Virus record (IMG/VR): IMGVR_UViG_3300034096_001618
Span: 1 to 64,000 of that record
Direction: 5' to 3' (one strand)
DNA length: 64,000 nt
Source of the DNA: a virus
Below the pieces are notes generated by a model, which saw nothing but the letters and a program-made list of their open reading frames with translations, searched no databases and had not been told where the DNA came from. Shown here in pieces: positions 1-6,927 of the stretch. The translations under genes and the position numbers were made by a program. The first letter of the stretch is position 1. The number at the start of each line of letters is the position of its first letter.

Positions 1-261
1 ATGAATCAACAATTTAACAGGCCTAAATCTGATGAAAAAAAATCTGATATACTTAAGCAACTTTCATCTATGGAGCCTATATGCAGGAAAATAGATGATT
101 GGATAAAAGAATATGGTCAGTTGGTGATAGCATCGACAAATGAAAAATTGACTGATAAGTGGATGAAAAATTTATCTATAGCATCAAGGTGGTTGGGCAT
201 TGAAATTAATTCAAAGGTGATAAATTTCCATGGTCATCAGTTGCATGTTCTGAAAAAATAA
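1..261 (+). CDS. Small hypothetical protein at the window edge
   Basis: An 86-residue reading frame opens with ATG at the first base of the window, so it may be complete or may be the 3' part of a longer gene. The protein is charged and mostly helical (MNQQFNRPKSDEKK start, IDDWIKEYGQ middle) with no motif I recognise. It ends 8 bases before the next start, whose AGGA ribosome site lies just after this stop codon, so the two are probably co-transcribed. Function unknown. Confidence 0.6.
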   Translation: MNQQFNRPKSDEKKSDILKQLSSMEPICRKIDDWIKEYGQLVIASTNEKLTDKWMKNLSIASRWLGIEINSKVINFHGHQLHVLKK

Positions 262-269
262 AGGAACAC

Positions 270-581
270 ATGAAAAGTTACCAAGAATATTTAGCCGAAA
301 ATAATTTGATTAATGAGGCTGCGGCAAAGAAAACACCTGCGGCAAAGAAAAAAGAAGCTGCTAAAAAAGACAAAAGCAGCAACAGAATTAAATGTATACA
401 AGAAATTGTTGATGAATTAAAATCAACTTTTAAAAATTACGATCTTTTCACCAGAAAATTTGTTTGGGAAAAGTTAAATTCGAGTAAAGGCAAGGATTTG
501 ATTCACAAAATGATTCAAAATCCCACATCGTATTTGAGTAAGAGTCCATTTACGCAGCTTGTGACTGGTGATGAAAAATAA
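270..581 (+). CDS. Putative internal head protein with T4-type capsid-targeting sequence
   Basis: A 103-residue lysine-rich protein with the clearest capsid-targeting N-terminus in the window: MKSYQEYLAE, almost identical to the MKTYQEFIAE leader of T4 internal proteins IPI-IPIII. Residues L8-A9-E10 fit the prohead protease gp21 consensus [LI]-x-E, so cleavage after E10 is expected; I14-N15-E16 is a second possible site. An AAK/KKE-rich basic stretch at residues 17-40 would suit DNA association in the head. The rest (KCIQEIVDELKSTFKNYD) looks like a small helical domain of unknown function. An AGGA site lies 5 bases upstream. The packaging role is inferred from the leader. Confidence 0.8.
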   Translation: MKSYQEYLAENNLINEAAAKKTPAAKKKEAAKKDKSSNRIKCIQEIVDELKSTFKNYDLFTRKFVWEKLNSSKGKDLIHKMIQNPTSYLSKSPFTQLVTGDEK

Positions 582-618
582 TATTGACAGTTTATGTTTA
601 TTGGGATATTGTAAATTA

Positions 619-637
619 ACGCACGATTTGTGTGCGT
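619..637 (+). promoter_or_regulatory. Hairpin just upstream of the ribosome site of the next gene
   Basis: ACGCAC and GTGCGT form a perfect 6-bp stem around a 7-base loop, ending 2 bases before the AGGA ribosome site of the gene at 652. It could stabilise or gate the message of the secreted protein; its role is not known. Confidence 0.35.
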
Positions 638-651
638 CGAGGATTTTGGTT

Positions 652-999
652 ATGAAAAAGATGCTTTTTGCTTTTGCTGTTGTTGCATTTTTTGGTCTGG
701 ATGCTCAGGCTGGTATTTTCAACAAGAAATGCCAAAATTGCAGCACTAAGCGAGTTGGTTTATTTGTGAAGAAGTGTGAATCTTGTCCTTCTTCTTGCAC
801 TTCTTGCGCTAGTTCGACGGCGACTGCTGCCAAGACTCAAGCTGCTGCTCCAAAGAAAGTTGAAGCGCCTTCTCCTGTAAAGGTTGCTGCTGCCAAGGCT
901 CAAGCTGCTGCTCCAAAGAAAGTTGAAGCGCCTTCTGCTGTAAAGGAAAAGGCTCCTGTTAAGGCGGCTAAGAAAATTGTTTCGCCTGCACAAAACTAA
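652..999 (+). CDS. Secreted Cys-rich, Ala/Lys-repeat protein
   Basis: A 115-residue protein with a classical signal peptide (MKKMLFAFAVVAFFGLDAQA, cleavage likely after AQA at residue 20). The mature part starts with a Cys-rich segment of several CxxC-type pairs (CQNC, CESC, CTSC) and ends in two copies of a 21-residue Ala/Lys/Pro unit containing AAAPKKVEAPS. The start at 652 is chosen because it begins the signal peptide and follows AGGA by 8 bases; the frame is open further upstream. A strong terminator follows. This composition is unusual for a phage protein, and export to the periplasm or cell surface is the only role I can infer. Confidence 0.75.
   Translation: MKKMLFAFAVVAFFGLDAQAGIFNKKCQNCSTKRVGLFVKKCESCPSSCTSCASSTATAAKTQAAAPKKVEAPSPVKVAAAKAQAAAPKKVEAPSAVKEKAPVKAAKKIVSPAQN
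823..948 (+). repeat. Tandem 63-bp repeat within the secreted protein gene
   Basis: Two near-identical 63-base units (starting at 823 and 886) encode the duplicated Ala/Lys/Pro tail. Only a few bases differ, suggesting a recent in-frame tandem duplication. Confidence 0.8.
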
Positions 1000-1012
1000 G
1001 TTTATTTTTAGT

Positions 1013-1369
1013 TTAATTTGAACCCAAGGAATTTTTTTCTTTGGGTTCTTTTTTAAATCTTTCTATTTTATTTTTTTTATCAGAAGAGCCGAGCAGATGT
1101 CCTTGTCTATATTCTTTACTTAGTGTCCATTTGATTGGTCCTAGCCATTTTCCTTTATATCCGTCCCAGTATCCACGCATAAATTGTTTTGATTTTTCAT
1201 CTTCTTTTGATTCTGGGTTAGTTGGTTTATTTATATTTTCTTTTTCAATAATTTCAATTTGTTCTTCTGTGGGTTCAAAATCAGCAGTTGGAACGTCATC
1301 AAATTTTGCTAATATGATTGCTCCGATTAAAAACAATAGTAATAAAATAGCTAGAAAATATTTATTCAT
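1013..1369 (-). CDS. Membrane-anchored small protein with GYWDGYKG motif
   Basis: A 118-residue protein with an N-terminal transmembrane anchor (residues 4-21, FLAILLLLFLIGAIILA), an acidic linker rich in E/N/P (residues 25-60), and a conserved-looking block FMRGYWDGYKGKWLGP at about 63-78 followed by YRQGHLLG. From memory, the Y-W-D-G-Y-x-G block resembles small proteins of planctomycetes and their phages, but I cannot name a family. The C-terminus is strongly basic. Expected topology is a single-pass inner-membrane protein. Its 3' end overlaps the terminator at 1020-1054. Function unknown. Confidence 0.7.
   Translation of the reverse strand: MNKYFLAILLLLFLIGAIILAKFDDVPTADFEPTEEQIEIIEKENINKPTNPESKEDEKSKQFMRGYWDGYKGKWLGPIKWTLSKEYRQGHLLGSSDKKNKIERFKKEPKEKNSLGSN
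1020..1054 (+). terminator. Rho-independent terminator
   Basis: GAACCCAA (1020-1027) pairs with TTGGGTTC (1041-1048) and is followed by six T. It closes the rightward unit ending with the secreted protein and overlaps the 3' end of the leftward membrane-protein gene. Confidence 0.85.
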
Positions 1370-1385
1370 AATTTATTTATGCTTC

Positions 1386-1395
1386 AATATATAAA
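1386..1395 (-). promoter_or_regulatory. TATATA late-promoter-like element
   Basis: TTTATATATT on the minus strand, 17-26 bases before the membrane-protein start. It matches the TATATA core seen before many virion genes here (compare T4 late TATAAATA, read by gp55). Confidence 0.35.
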
Positions 1396-1398
1396 ATA

Positions 1399-1650
1399 AT
1401 GAATTTTAAAAAATGGCTTTATAATCTAGAAGAAATGTGGTCAGCCAAAGGCAAGGGACATGCTTTTTCGCCAAACACCACTAGTAAACCTGCTGCTAAA
1501 CCGCATCCATCTCCCAAAGATCCTACGCCGAGGTCATTGGCGGGAGAGTTAAAGAAATGTGGTCAAGGTGGTGGACCGGGACCGTGTGATGGTGGAGGTG
1601 GAGGTGGAACAGCACCGGCAGCGGCACCAGCAGCAGCGCCAGCAGGTTGA
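1399..1650 (+). CDS. Small Gly/Ala/Pro-rich protein with capsid-targeting-like N-terminus
   Basis: An 83-residue protein beginning MNFKKWLYNLEE; L10-E11-E12 fits the gp21 cleavage consensus. The remainder is low complexity: basic/Pro (SKPAAKPHPSPKDPTP), then poly-Gly with two cysteines (CGQGGGPGPC) and a poly-Ala/Pro tail. The same Ala/Pro linker type appears in the proteins at 45484, 46215 and 5231. It is probably a head-packaged or scaffold-associated peptide; no enzymatic domain is visible. Confidence 0.65.
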   Translation: MNFKKWLYNLEEMWSAKGKGHAFSPNTTSKPAAKPHPSPKDPTPRSLAGELKKCGQGGGPGPCDGGGGGGTAPAAAPAAAPAG

Positions 1651-1652
1651 TG

Positions 1653-2000
1653 TTAATTTATCCAATCATCAAAATCAGAAAAAGGGCCGTTAAAAACCAA
1701 TAATAAATTATCATTGTTGATTTTCTTTTCGATGCTTGTGATGAAAAAATCATAAATCAAGGTGGTATTTTTTTTATCTTGTTTTAAAATTACGCAAAGT
1801 TGAGAGTTATATTTTTCAAGTTTTGCATATTCCGATATTGCAAAAAACATATTATTTATAATTTTACCTGTCTTACGGCACATTGTTTGATCTATTTGGA
1901 AATCGAATGTTTTTATTTGTGGTAAGATTAATTGCCAAGTGAGTGAGCATCTGAGTTCAATCGTGCTTTCAAACAGTTCTTTTTGCAATGGAATATTCAT
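1653..2000 (-). CDS. Hypothetical protein
   Basis: A 115-residue protein (MNIPLQKELFESTIE start, ending FSDFDDWIN) with a mix of predicted strands and helices and no recognised motif. It converges on the preceding rightward gene with only 2 bases between the two stop codons, and lies 17 bases downstream of the LAGLIDADG endonuclease gene, so it may be the second gene of that leftward unit. No clear ribosome site. Function unknown. Confidence 0.65.
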   Translation of the reverse strand: MNIPLQKELFESTIELRCSLTWQLILPQIKTFDFQIDQTMCRKTGKIINNMFFAISEYAKLEKYNSQLCVILKQDKKNTTLIYDFFITSIEKKINNDNLLLVFNGPFSDFDDWIN

Positions 2001-2017
2001 TCAAATTGAATATCATA

Positions 2018-2590
2018 TTAGTCAAAAAATTGCAACATGCAATTTGGAATTTTTGGTGCAACATATTTTAGCAATTTAAATGCGCCTTTGTTGTTGAAAA
2101 TAATTTCATGCCGATTTCTGCATTGATGTGCGGTGCAATCGCAATCTAAAGAGTTGAAATATTCTGCTATAATTTTAGTACCTTCTTCGCCAAATTTATG
2201 TGTTCTAAGGTAAGCTTTTCTTTTACTTTTTCTGCCAGCGTCTAAGAACCAAGTCATCCAAGCTTCATCGGTTAATATTTCTAAAATTTCACGAGTAACA
2301 ATTTTTTCACCTTCTTTATAAAATTGTTTATAAATTTGATTAAAAACTGGATATGCTATGCTGTAGCATCTATGGGTATTTTTATCTTGTTTTATTGTGC
2401 TGTCGTCTAATTTAAAAAATTCAGAAAAAATTTCCACTTTATATTTTAGCCAAATTTTATTGCTGTCACGCATTGCCAGATAGCAATTTTTGCCTCTTTC
2501 TGGTTTTATGATAGAAGATCCTCCTAAAATTGTTCCATATAAAGTTTGTTTTTGTTGTTCTTTTAGGATTGGTCCATTTTGATAAGTCAT
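2018..2590 (-). CDS. LAGLIDADG-type homing endonuclease
   Basis: A 190-residue protein with two LAGLIDADG-like helices: LYGTILGGSSI near residue 17 and MTWFLDAGRKSKRKAY near residue 112, each followed by a beta segment typical of the fold (CYLAMRDSNKIWLKY; AYLRTHKF). The length suits a two-motif monomeric enzyme. It is free-standing, not inside an intron or intein that I can see. Such enzymes cut a specific site and spread by repair. The aspartate is present in the second motif (FLDAG) but the first has G-G in place of D-G, so catalytic competence of the first half is uncertain. Confidence 0.8.
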   Translation of the reverse strand: MTYQNGPILKEQQKQTLYGTILGGSSIIKPERGKNCYLAMRDSNKIWLKYKVEIFSEFFKLDDSTIKQDKNTHRCYSIAYPVFNQIYKQFYKEGEKIVTREILEILTDEAWMTWFLDAGRKSKRKAYLRTHKFGEEGTKIIAEYFNSLDCDCTAHQCRNRHEIIFNNKGAFKLLKYVAPKIPNCMLQFFD

Positions 2591-2603
2591 GATTACACCT
2601 TAA

Positions 2604-2613
2604 GGTATATATT
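2604..2613 (-). promoter_or_regulatory. TATATA late-promoter-like element
   Basis: AATATATACC on the minus strand, 14-23 bases upstream of the endonuclease start codon. Confidence 0.35.
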
Positions 2614-2662
2614 ATTTTCGCAATATTTTTCCCAGAAATTAACAAGACAATAATTTTAAAAG

Positions 2663-2674
2663 TATATATATATT
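2663..2674 (+). promoter_or_regulatory. TATATA late-promoter-like element
   Basis: A run TATATATATATT ends 28 bases before the start of the virion protein at 2703 and fits the recurring TATATA element; this gene also has a strong AGGAG ribosome site. Confidence 0.45.
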
Positions 2675-2702
2675 TGTTTATTATTCAACAGGAGAAAAAA
2701 AT

Positions 2703-3266
2703 ATGGGCGCATCTACTTCACAGGGAACCGGTCCCGGTTCCGCTTCAAATATCAAACCATTGATTATCAATGGTACTGTAAAAACATTAAATATTGAGCC
2801 TAACGCTGTTACCGCAGCTGGTCTTGACAACAATGCGTTATCAAAGGCTCCAGTCGTTCTTGACACAGCAGCACAAACTATTGATTCCAGTTATGCTAAC
2901 AAGCCTTTGGTTTTCACCAGAGCAGCGGGTGTTGTCGTGACTCTTCCAGCAGCAACTGGTACTGGTGATATCTATAAGTTTTTTGTAAACACCACTGTAA
3001 CTAGCAATAGTTACAAAGTTCAGGTTGCAAATGCAACTGATGTTATTTGCGGTCTTGCATTTGGCGATGACGGCGATGGTGAACCAGCTAATGCTTGGGC
3101 ATCAGGCGCTAGTTCTGACACCATCACAATGGATGGTAGCACACAGGGTGGTCTTAAAGGTGACAGCATTGAAATTATCGACGTAGCGACTGGTCTTTTC
3201 TCATGCAAAGTATTCATTACTCAGACTGGCACTGAAGCTACTCCTTTCAGCGCAGCAGTTTCTTAA
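2703..3266 (+). CDS. Putative virion decoration or fibre protein with QGTGPGSA tag
   Basis: A 187-residue protein rich in Thr, Ala, Ser and Gly, predicted all-beta, with typical phage surface-protein composition. It opens with MGASTSQGTGPGSA, a tag shared with the next gene although the rest differs. The middle (KPLVFTRAAGVVVTLPAATG) resembles repeats found in phage capsid decoration and fibre proteins. Strong AGGAG site, higher GC and good codon quality suggest high expression, as expected for an abundant structural protein. The exact location on the particle is unknown. Confidence 0.8.
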   Translation: MGASTSQGTGPGSASNIKPLIINGTVKTLNIEPNAVTAAGLDNNALSKAPVVLDTAAQTIDSSYANKPLVFTRAAGVVVTLPAATGTGDIYKFFVNTTVTSNSYKVQVANATDVICGLAFGDDGDGEPANAWASGASSDTITMDGSTQGGLKGDSIEIIDVATGLFSCKVFITQTGTEATPFSAAVS

Positions 3267-3317
3267 CTATAATTCCTTGGTATTTGTTATCAAGACATTT
3301 TTATTTTGGAGTTATTG

Positions 3318-3650
3318 ATGGGTGCTACAACCACTCAAGGTACAGGGCCGGGATCGGCTACTGAAAAAACTAAAAAAACTGAGTACCATAGTCTTGGGGT
3401 CAACAAACTTGTTGGCCCCAAGATCGTTTTTTGTAGTCAAGTATTGTTAGAAGGGAAAACAGGATTGGTTTATATTCCATCTCAGTGTGGACAAGTTTCT
3501 GATTATTGTATTTTTTTGACGAATAACAGTTCAAATCACGCATTCATTTCTAGTCCTCTCACATCAATTCCAAACTCAGAAGAATGGAGATTTGGTGTCA
3601 CTGCTGGGGACAATGATATCGTTAATTTTATGATTAGTAAAATAGGCTAG
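3318..3650 (+). CDS. Second QGTGPGSA-tagged putative virion protein
   Basis: A 110-residue protein opening MGATTTQGTGPGSA, matching the tag of the preceding gene. The body (SLGVNKLVGPKIVF, then an all-beta region) resembles small phage structural proteins seen in large myoviruses, from memory. The start is set at the ATG of MGATTTQ, preceded by GGAG at the proper distance, rather than the in-frame TTG at 3306. It overlaps the end of the convergent gene by 4 bases. Likely co-expressed with the first tagged protein. Confidence 0.75.
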   Translation: MGATTTQGTGPGSATEKTKKTEYHSLGVNKLVGPKIVFCSQVLLEGKTGLVYIPSQCGQVSDYCIFLTNNSSNHAFISSPLTSIPNSEEWRFGVTAGDNDIVNFMISKIG

Positions 3651-4210
3651 TCTTCATCTTTTGGCTTAAAAAACTTAATGTTTTTATCTGCCCATTCGAT
3701 TGCCATATGTGAACCCCTGCTTAGCAATCCGACTAATTGAGTTGGATTACCACTTCCTTCTATGGCGATATTGTCTCTTTCTGCGTTTTCGATCCAGACA
3801 AGAGCGAATACAAGACCTGTTCTTTGTTTTAGTTCAGATGCCATTTGACGAATTGTTAAAAGAGAAAGATCTGGCAGGCCCATTTCTTTGTGTTTAGCTT
3901 TTTTTAAATCACCATTATTTTCTAAAATGTTAGCAAGTTTTTTTTGAAGCATTTTAATTGTTTCTTCTTTTTTTAAAAATTCAATTACCAATTGATATGA
4001 ATAATCTTTTGGATCTTTTTGATTAGCTAAAACCAAAATATTGCAAGGATAATATTCTTTTATTTCAGATATTTGATTAGAAATAACATTTAAGGTTGAC
4101 TCATTATTGAGTTTGAAGTGAATCCAAGACTGATCTGCACTTGTGTCTATTAGATTGAAACCCTCAAATTTATTGAGAGTTTTAACAAGACTATCGAATT
4201 CCTTTTCCAT
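3647..4210 (-). CDS. Conserved phage hypothetical protein
   Basis: A 187-residue protein. The C-terminal half (LLTIRQMASELKQRTG, then ALVWIENAERDN, EGSGNPTQLVGLLSRG and MAIEWADKN) looks like a compact conserved domain that I recall from T4-like phages, without a function. The N-terminal half is helical. Its start codon overlaps the stop of the upstream gene by one base (TAATG), so the two are translationally coupled. Confidence 0.75.
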   Translation of the reverse strand: MEKEFDSLVKTLNKFEGFNLIDTSADQSWIHFKLNNESTLNVISNQISEIKEYYPCNILVLANQKDPKDYSYQLVIEFLKKEETIKMLQKKLANILENNGDLKKAKHKEMGLPDLSLLTIRQMASELKQRTGLVFALVWIENAERDNIAIEGSGNPTQLVGLLSRGSHMAIEWADKNIKFFKPKDED

Positions 4211-4743
4211 TACTCCTCCAAAATACCATTATGGTGAAGAGAATTTACAAGTTTTATAAGATGTTTGCACATTCCGGGCATTTCTAATGGATTAGAAGAA
4301 CCCGGATTTATCTTCGCTTCATATTTCTTTCTTACTCTACCGTATAAAGACCTGTCCCTATGGTCTTCAAAGTTAAAACGCCATTTGAAGTCATTGCACT
4401 CGCAACGAAGGACAACCTCTTTTTTAAGATTTAATTTTTCAAAGAAAAACTTTTGACCATTGCTTGCAATCATTTCTGCCCAATTTTCGTTTTTTGAATT
4501 GTGATAAATCACATTCTTAAACAATATCATTGGACGATATTCAGTCTCGTTTTGTTCATTTTTAGCTAATCCTTTTATGAATAAAGTTCTTACGCCTTGA
4601 AAAGGAGTAGCAGAAATATATGCAATTTTTATTTCATCAATTGCATATTGACGCTTCCTAGTTTTAGGAAAAGCAAGAACAGTACTTGTGTAAAGTCCAT
4701 TTAAATTTGACTCATTAATATTGAGCCAATCGTAGAATTTCAT
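4210..4743 (-). CDS. SWIM-like zinc protein with capsid-targeting-like N-terminus
   Basis: A 177-residue protein starting MKFYDWLNINE; I9-N10-E11 fits the gp21 cleavage consensus. The C-terminal half has a SWIM-type zinc pattern: CxC (RCECNDFKWRF, near residue 125) and CxH (PGMCKHLIKLV, near 163), separated by a segment with LYGRV. Similar C-x-C/C-x-H proteins occur among uncharacterised T4-like phage virion proteins, from memory. The leader suggests packaging in the head; the zinc domain could bind DNA or protein. Coupled by TAATG to the following gene. Confidence 0.75.
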   Translation of the reverse strand: MKFYDWLNINESNLNGLYTSTVLAFPKTRKRQYAIDEIKIAYISATPFQGVRTLFIKGLAKNEQNETEYRPMILFKNVIYHNSKNENWAEMIASNGQKFFFEKLNLKKEVVLRCECNDFKWRFNFEDHRDRSLYGRVRKKYEAKINPGSSNPLEMPGMCKHLIKLVNSLHHNGILEE

Positions 4744-4824
4744 GAATATATTTATGTGTTGAATTTTTTTTTTATTTAAACAAAGTACTCTATTATCTTT
4801 GTATTCGGTAATATTTGGTAATTT

Positions 4825-5130
4825 ATGAGTGAATCAAAAGAAAATAAAGATTTAATAAATCCAGAAGATCTTGGTCTTAAGCGATTTGAAGTAAAAACTC
4901 GTGTCGCTAAAGGTGGAGGTTTGGAAAATGCCATTTTTATTGGTGGCGAGCTTCTTGATTGGACTATTGATTTAAATAGTTTGATGGAAGCGTATAAACT
5001 TGGTCCTCATTTTGTTCGTGAAGTTCAAAAAGATATTGAAAAGCATTTTTCAGAATCTGTGTCCGATTTTATTGGTAGGAAAGTTACTACCGAGGACATT
5101 CAGAGAGCCACCAAATTAGGGTGGATTTAA
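4825..5130 (+). CDS. Hypothetical protein
   Basis: A 101-residue protein with an N-terminal beta part (RFEVKTRVAKGGGLENAIFIGGELLDW) and a helical C-terminus (LMEAYKLGPHFVREVQKDIEKHF, VTTEDIQRATKLGWI). I recall no named family. The ribosome site is weak. It is followed by a structured RNA region and a strong terminator, so it may form a single-gene transcript. Confidence 0.75.
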   Translation: MSESKENKDLINPEDLGLKRFEVKTRVAKGGGLENAIFIGGELLDWTIDLNSLMEAYKLGPHFVREVQKDIEKHFSESVSDFIGRKVTTEDIQRATKLGWI

Positions 5131-5137
5131 TTTTCTA

Positions 5138-5179
5138 GTGTCATAGCCCTGATGGGAGGTGATATCAGTTTAATGACAC
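5138..5179 (+). ncRNA. Two-tier stem-loop in the 3' region, possible small RNA or regulatory element
   Basis: GTGTCAT (5138-5144) pairs with ATGACAC (5173-5179), and inside it CTGAT (5149-5153) pairs with ATCAG (5164-5168). The apical loop exposes GGGAGGTGAT, a perfect anti-16S (Shine-Dalgarno-like) sequence. It is followed at once by the terminator at 5193. This could be a regulatory 3' UTR or a short RNA; no convincing ORF uses the exposed site (only a 9-codon frame starting at 5173). Confidence 0.4.
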
Positions 5180-5192
5180 AAAAGGAAATGAA

Positions 5193-5233
5193 AGAGGGCT
5201 GATTGGTTTGTGCCAATCAGCCCTCTTTTTTTA
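5193..5233 (+). terminator. Strong rho-independent terminator
   Basis: AGAGGGCTGATTGG (5193-5206) and CCAATCAGCCCTCT (5213-5226) form a perfect 14-bp stem with a 6-base loop, followed by a run of T. It separates the rightward gene at 4825 from the convergent large gene. Confidence 0.95.
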
Positions 5234-6910
5234 GTTAAGCCAAGTTTTCTTTTTGTCTGAATATCTTCCTAAGATTGATTCTAAGAACTTGTCATTTTCT
5301 TTTTTTGATTCATTCATTGCTTTATTACTGCGGCGTGATTCTTTAAAATCTTGTTCAGTATGACCAAACTCTCTGAGAAATCTAGCAAATTTAAGATGAT
5401 CCGCAGGTTTTCCTGAAAAGTTAGCCATAAAAAATTCTTTGGCCTTTTCTGGTTCTTTGAATTTTTTGAAATCTCCATCAGAACCATTTCCTGATTGACC
5501 ATAAACTTCTTTTTGAATTCTATCGTTCGCTTTTTTTTCTACTGGCCTATTATATTTTTCATCATTATTTTGAACTGGTGCTGGTTGTTGTTCACCTGCT
5601 GGTGCTGCTGGTTTTTCACCTGCTTGTGCTGGCTTTTGTTCTGGGGTTGCTGGTGCTGCTGGTGCTGCTGGTGCTGGAAGTGGTTCTATACCCAAATGTT
5701 TTTGTAGATCTTTCATATAATTTAAAAATTCAGCATCAAAAGTTTGGCCACTGTCTTTGAAAAATTTATTTAAAATATCGATTTTATTTTTAACTTTAGC
5801 AATTAAAGCCGCATCTTCTTGTTGGCTTTTAATCATTACTTGTTGATTTCCTGCACCCCATTGGCCAGTTCTCATCCAGCCACCGATATTGCCAGCTTGT
5901 CTGCCTATAAATCCTGAAATGCTTGATAAAAAGTTTTCATCAAATCTTTCTTTAAGATAAATATCAAAAACATATTCTGGATTAATGCCATGATTGGCCA
6001 TTTCTTGTAAGCATTTGCGAATTTCTTTATAATTTGTTATTTTATTTTTTATTTGAAATTCATTGTAAATGTATGGGTTCATACCATTTGCATTAGATTC
6101 GACACGATTAAAAGTAATGCCAGATGGTAATTTTGAATCAACTGGCAATGCTGGAGTTGTTGCGTTTTTATTTGGCCTAGGCCCTGTCGGAAGTTTAGGA
6201 GGAGCAGGTGCGGCAGCAGGTGTAGGTGCAGCAGCAGGAGCAGCAGGAGCAGCAGGAGCGGTATTTTTACTTGAAGGGACTGCGTGAAGATCTTTCCAAA
6301 AGTCTGCGCCCTCAGGATCAGTCGTATATGATTTATTTTTAAGCATTGATATTACATGCATGAGTGTTTGGCTGAATTTTGGGTCGCCAATTTGCTGTTG
6401 CAGGCTTTGTGATGACTGATGTCTCTTAGAAAGTTCTTCTAAGGCTTGTTGTAATTCTAAAACTGATTTATGAGCATTATTGGCTTGAGCATTATTAGTT
6501 TGATCGGGATATTGGGCTTTAAGTGCATCATATTTTTTCTTAATTGAATCTAATCCACCAGAAATCCCATCTTTATGAGCCATAGCGCCGCCTAATCCGC
6601 CTAAGATAGCACCTGCACCAGCAGTTAATGGTCCTCCTAATGCGCCAACTGCTGCTCCAGCTAGACCGCCACCAATTGCACCAGTTCCAACTGCTGGCCA
6701 AAAACTCATTTCATTTATTCTTACTTCTTTTTTAATCCAATTTTCAGCTTCACTTATCAAGTACCCATGATGCTGATGAATGATTCCATCTTCACAATAC
6801 CATTCTACAAATTTAACAGGACTTATTCCGTTTAAAATCATTAATTTAAATGCTTCTTCAGCAAGTTTCATATTTTTCGTTATTGTTAAACTTTGAGAAA
6901 ATGTTCTCAT
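5231..6910 (-). CDS. Large multi-module virion-like protein with glycine zipper and Ala/Pro linkers
   Basis: A 559-residue protein built as two related helical modules joined by Ala/Pro linkers. Module 1 (residues about 14-65) has AFKLMILNGISPVKFVEWY, and module 2 (about 290-325) has CLQEMANHGINPEYVFDIY, a clear internal duplication. Between them is a Gly/Ala-rich glycine-zipper segment (about 73-110) that could insert into or cross a membrane. The N-terminus MRTFSQSL is capsid-targeting-like, with L16-A17-E18 as a possible protease site. A GAGG ribosome site lies 10 bases before ATG. A head-packaged, membrane-active ejection protein is one reasonable reading; another is a tail structural protein. 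Confidence 0.75.
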   Translation of the reverse strand: MRTFSQSLTITKNMKLAEEAFKLMILNGISPVKFVEWYCEDGIIHQHHGYLISEAENWIKKEVRINEMSFWPAVGTGAIGGGLAGAAVGALGGPLTAGAGAILGGLGGAMAHKDGISGGLDSIKKKYDALKAQYPDQTNNAQANNAHKSVLELQQALEELSKRHQSSQSLQQQIGDPKFSQTLMHVISMLKNKSYTTDPEGADFWKDLHAVPSSKNTAPAAPAAPAAAPTPAAAPAPPKLPTGPRPNKNATTPALPVDSKLPSGITFNRVESNANGMNPYIYNEFQIKNKITNYKEIRKCLQEMANHGINPEYVFDIYLKERFDENFLSSISGFIGRQAGNIGGWMRTGQWGAGNQQVMIKSQQEDAALIAKVKNKIDILNKFFKDSGQTFDAEFLNYMKDLQKHLGIEPLPAPAAPAAPATPEQKPAQAGEKPAAPAGEQQPAPVQNNDEKYNRPVEKKANDRIQKEVYGQSGNGSDGDFKKFKEPEKAKEFFMANFSGKPADHLKFARFLREFGHTEQDFKESRRSNKAMNESKKENDKFLESILGRYSDKKKTWLN

Positions 6911-6927
6911 TATTACTCATTCCTCTT

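Noticed and set aside
760-993. Arg/Ser-rich reading frame antisense to the secreted protein
   Set aside because: It is a shadow of the Ala/Lys repeats on the other strand; no ribosome site and no plausible composition.
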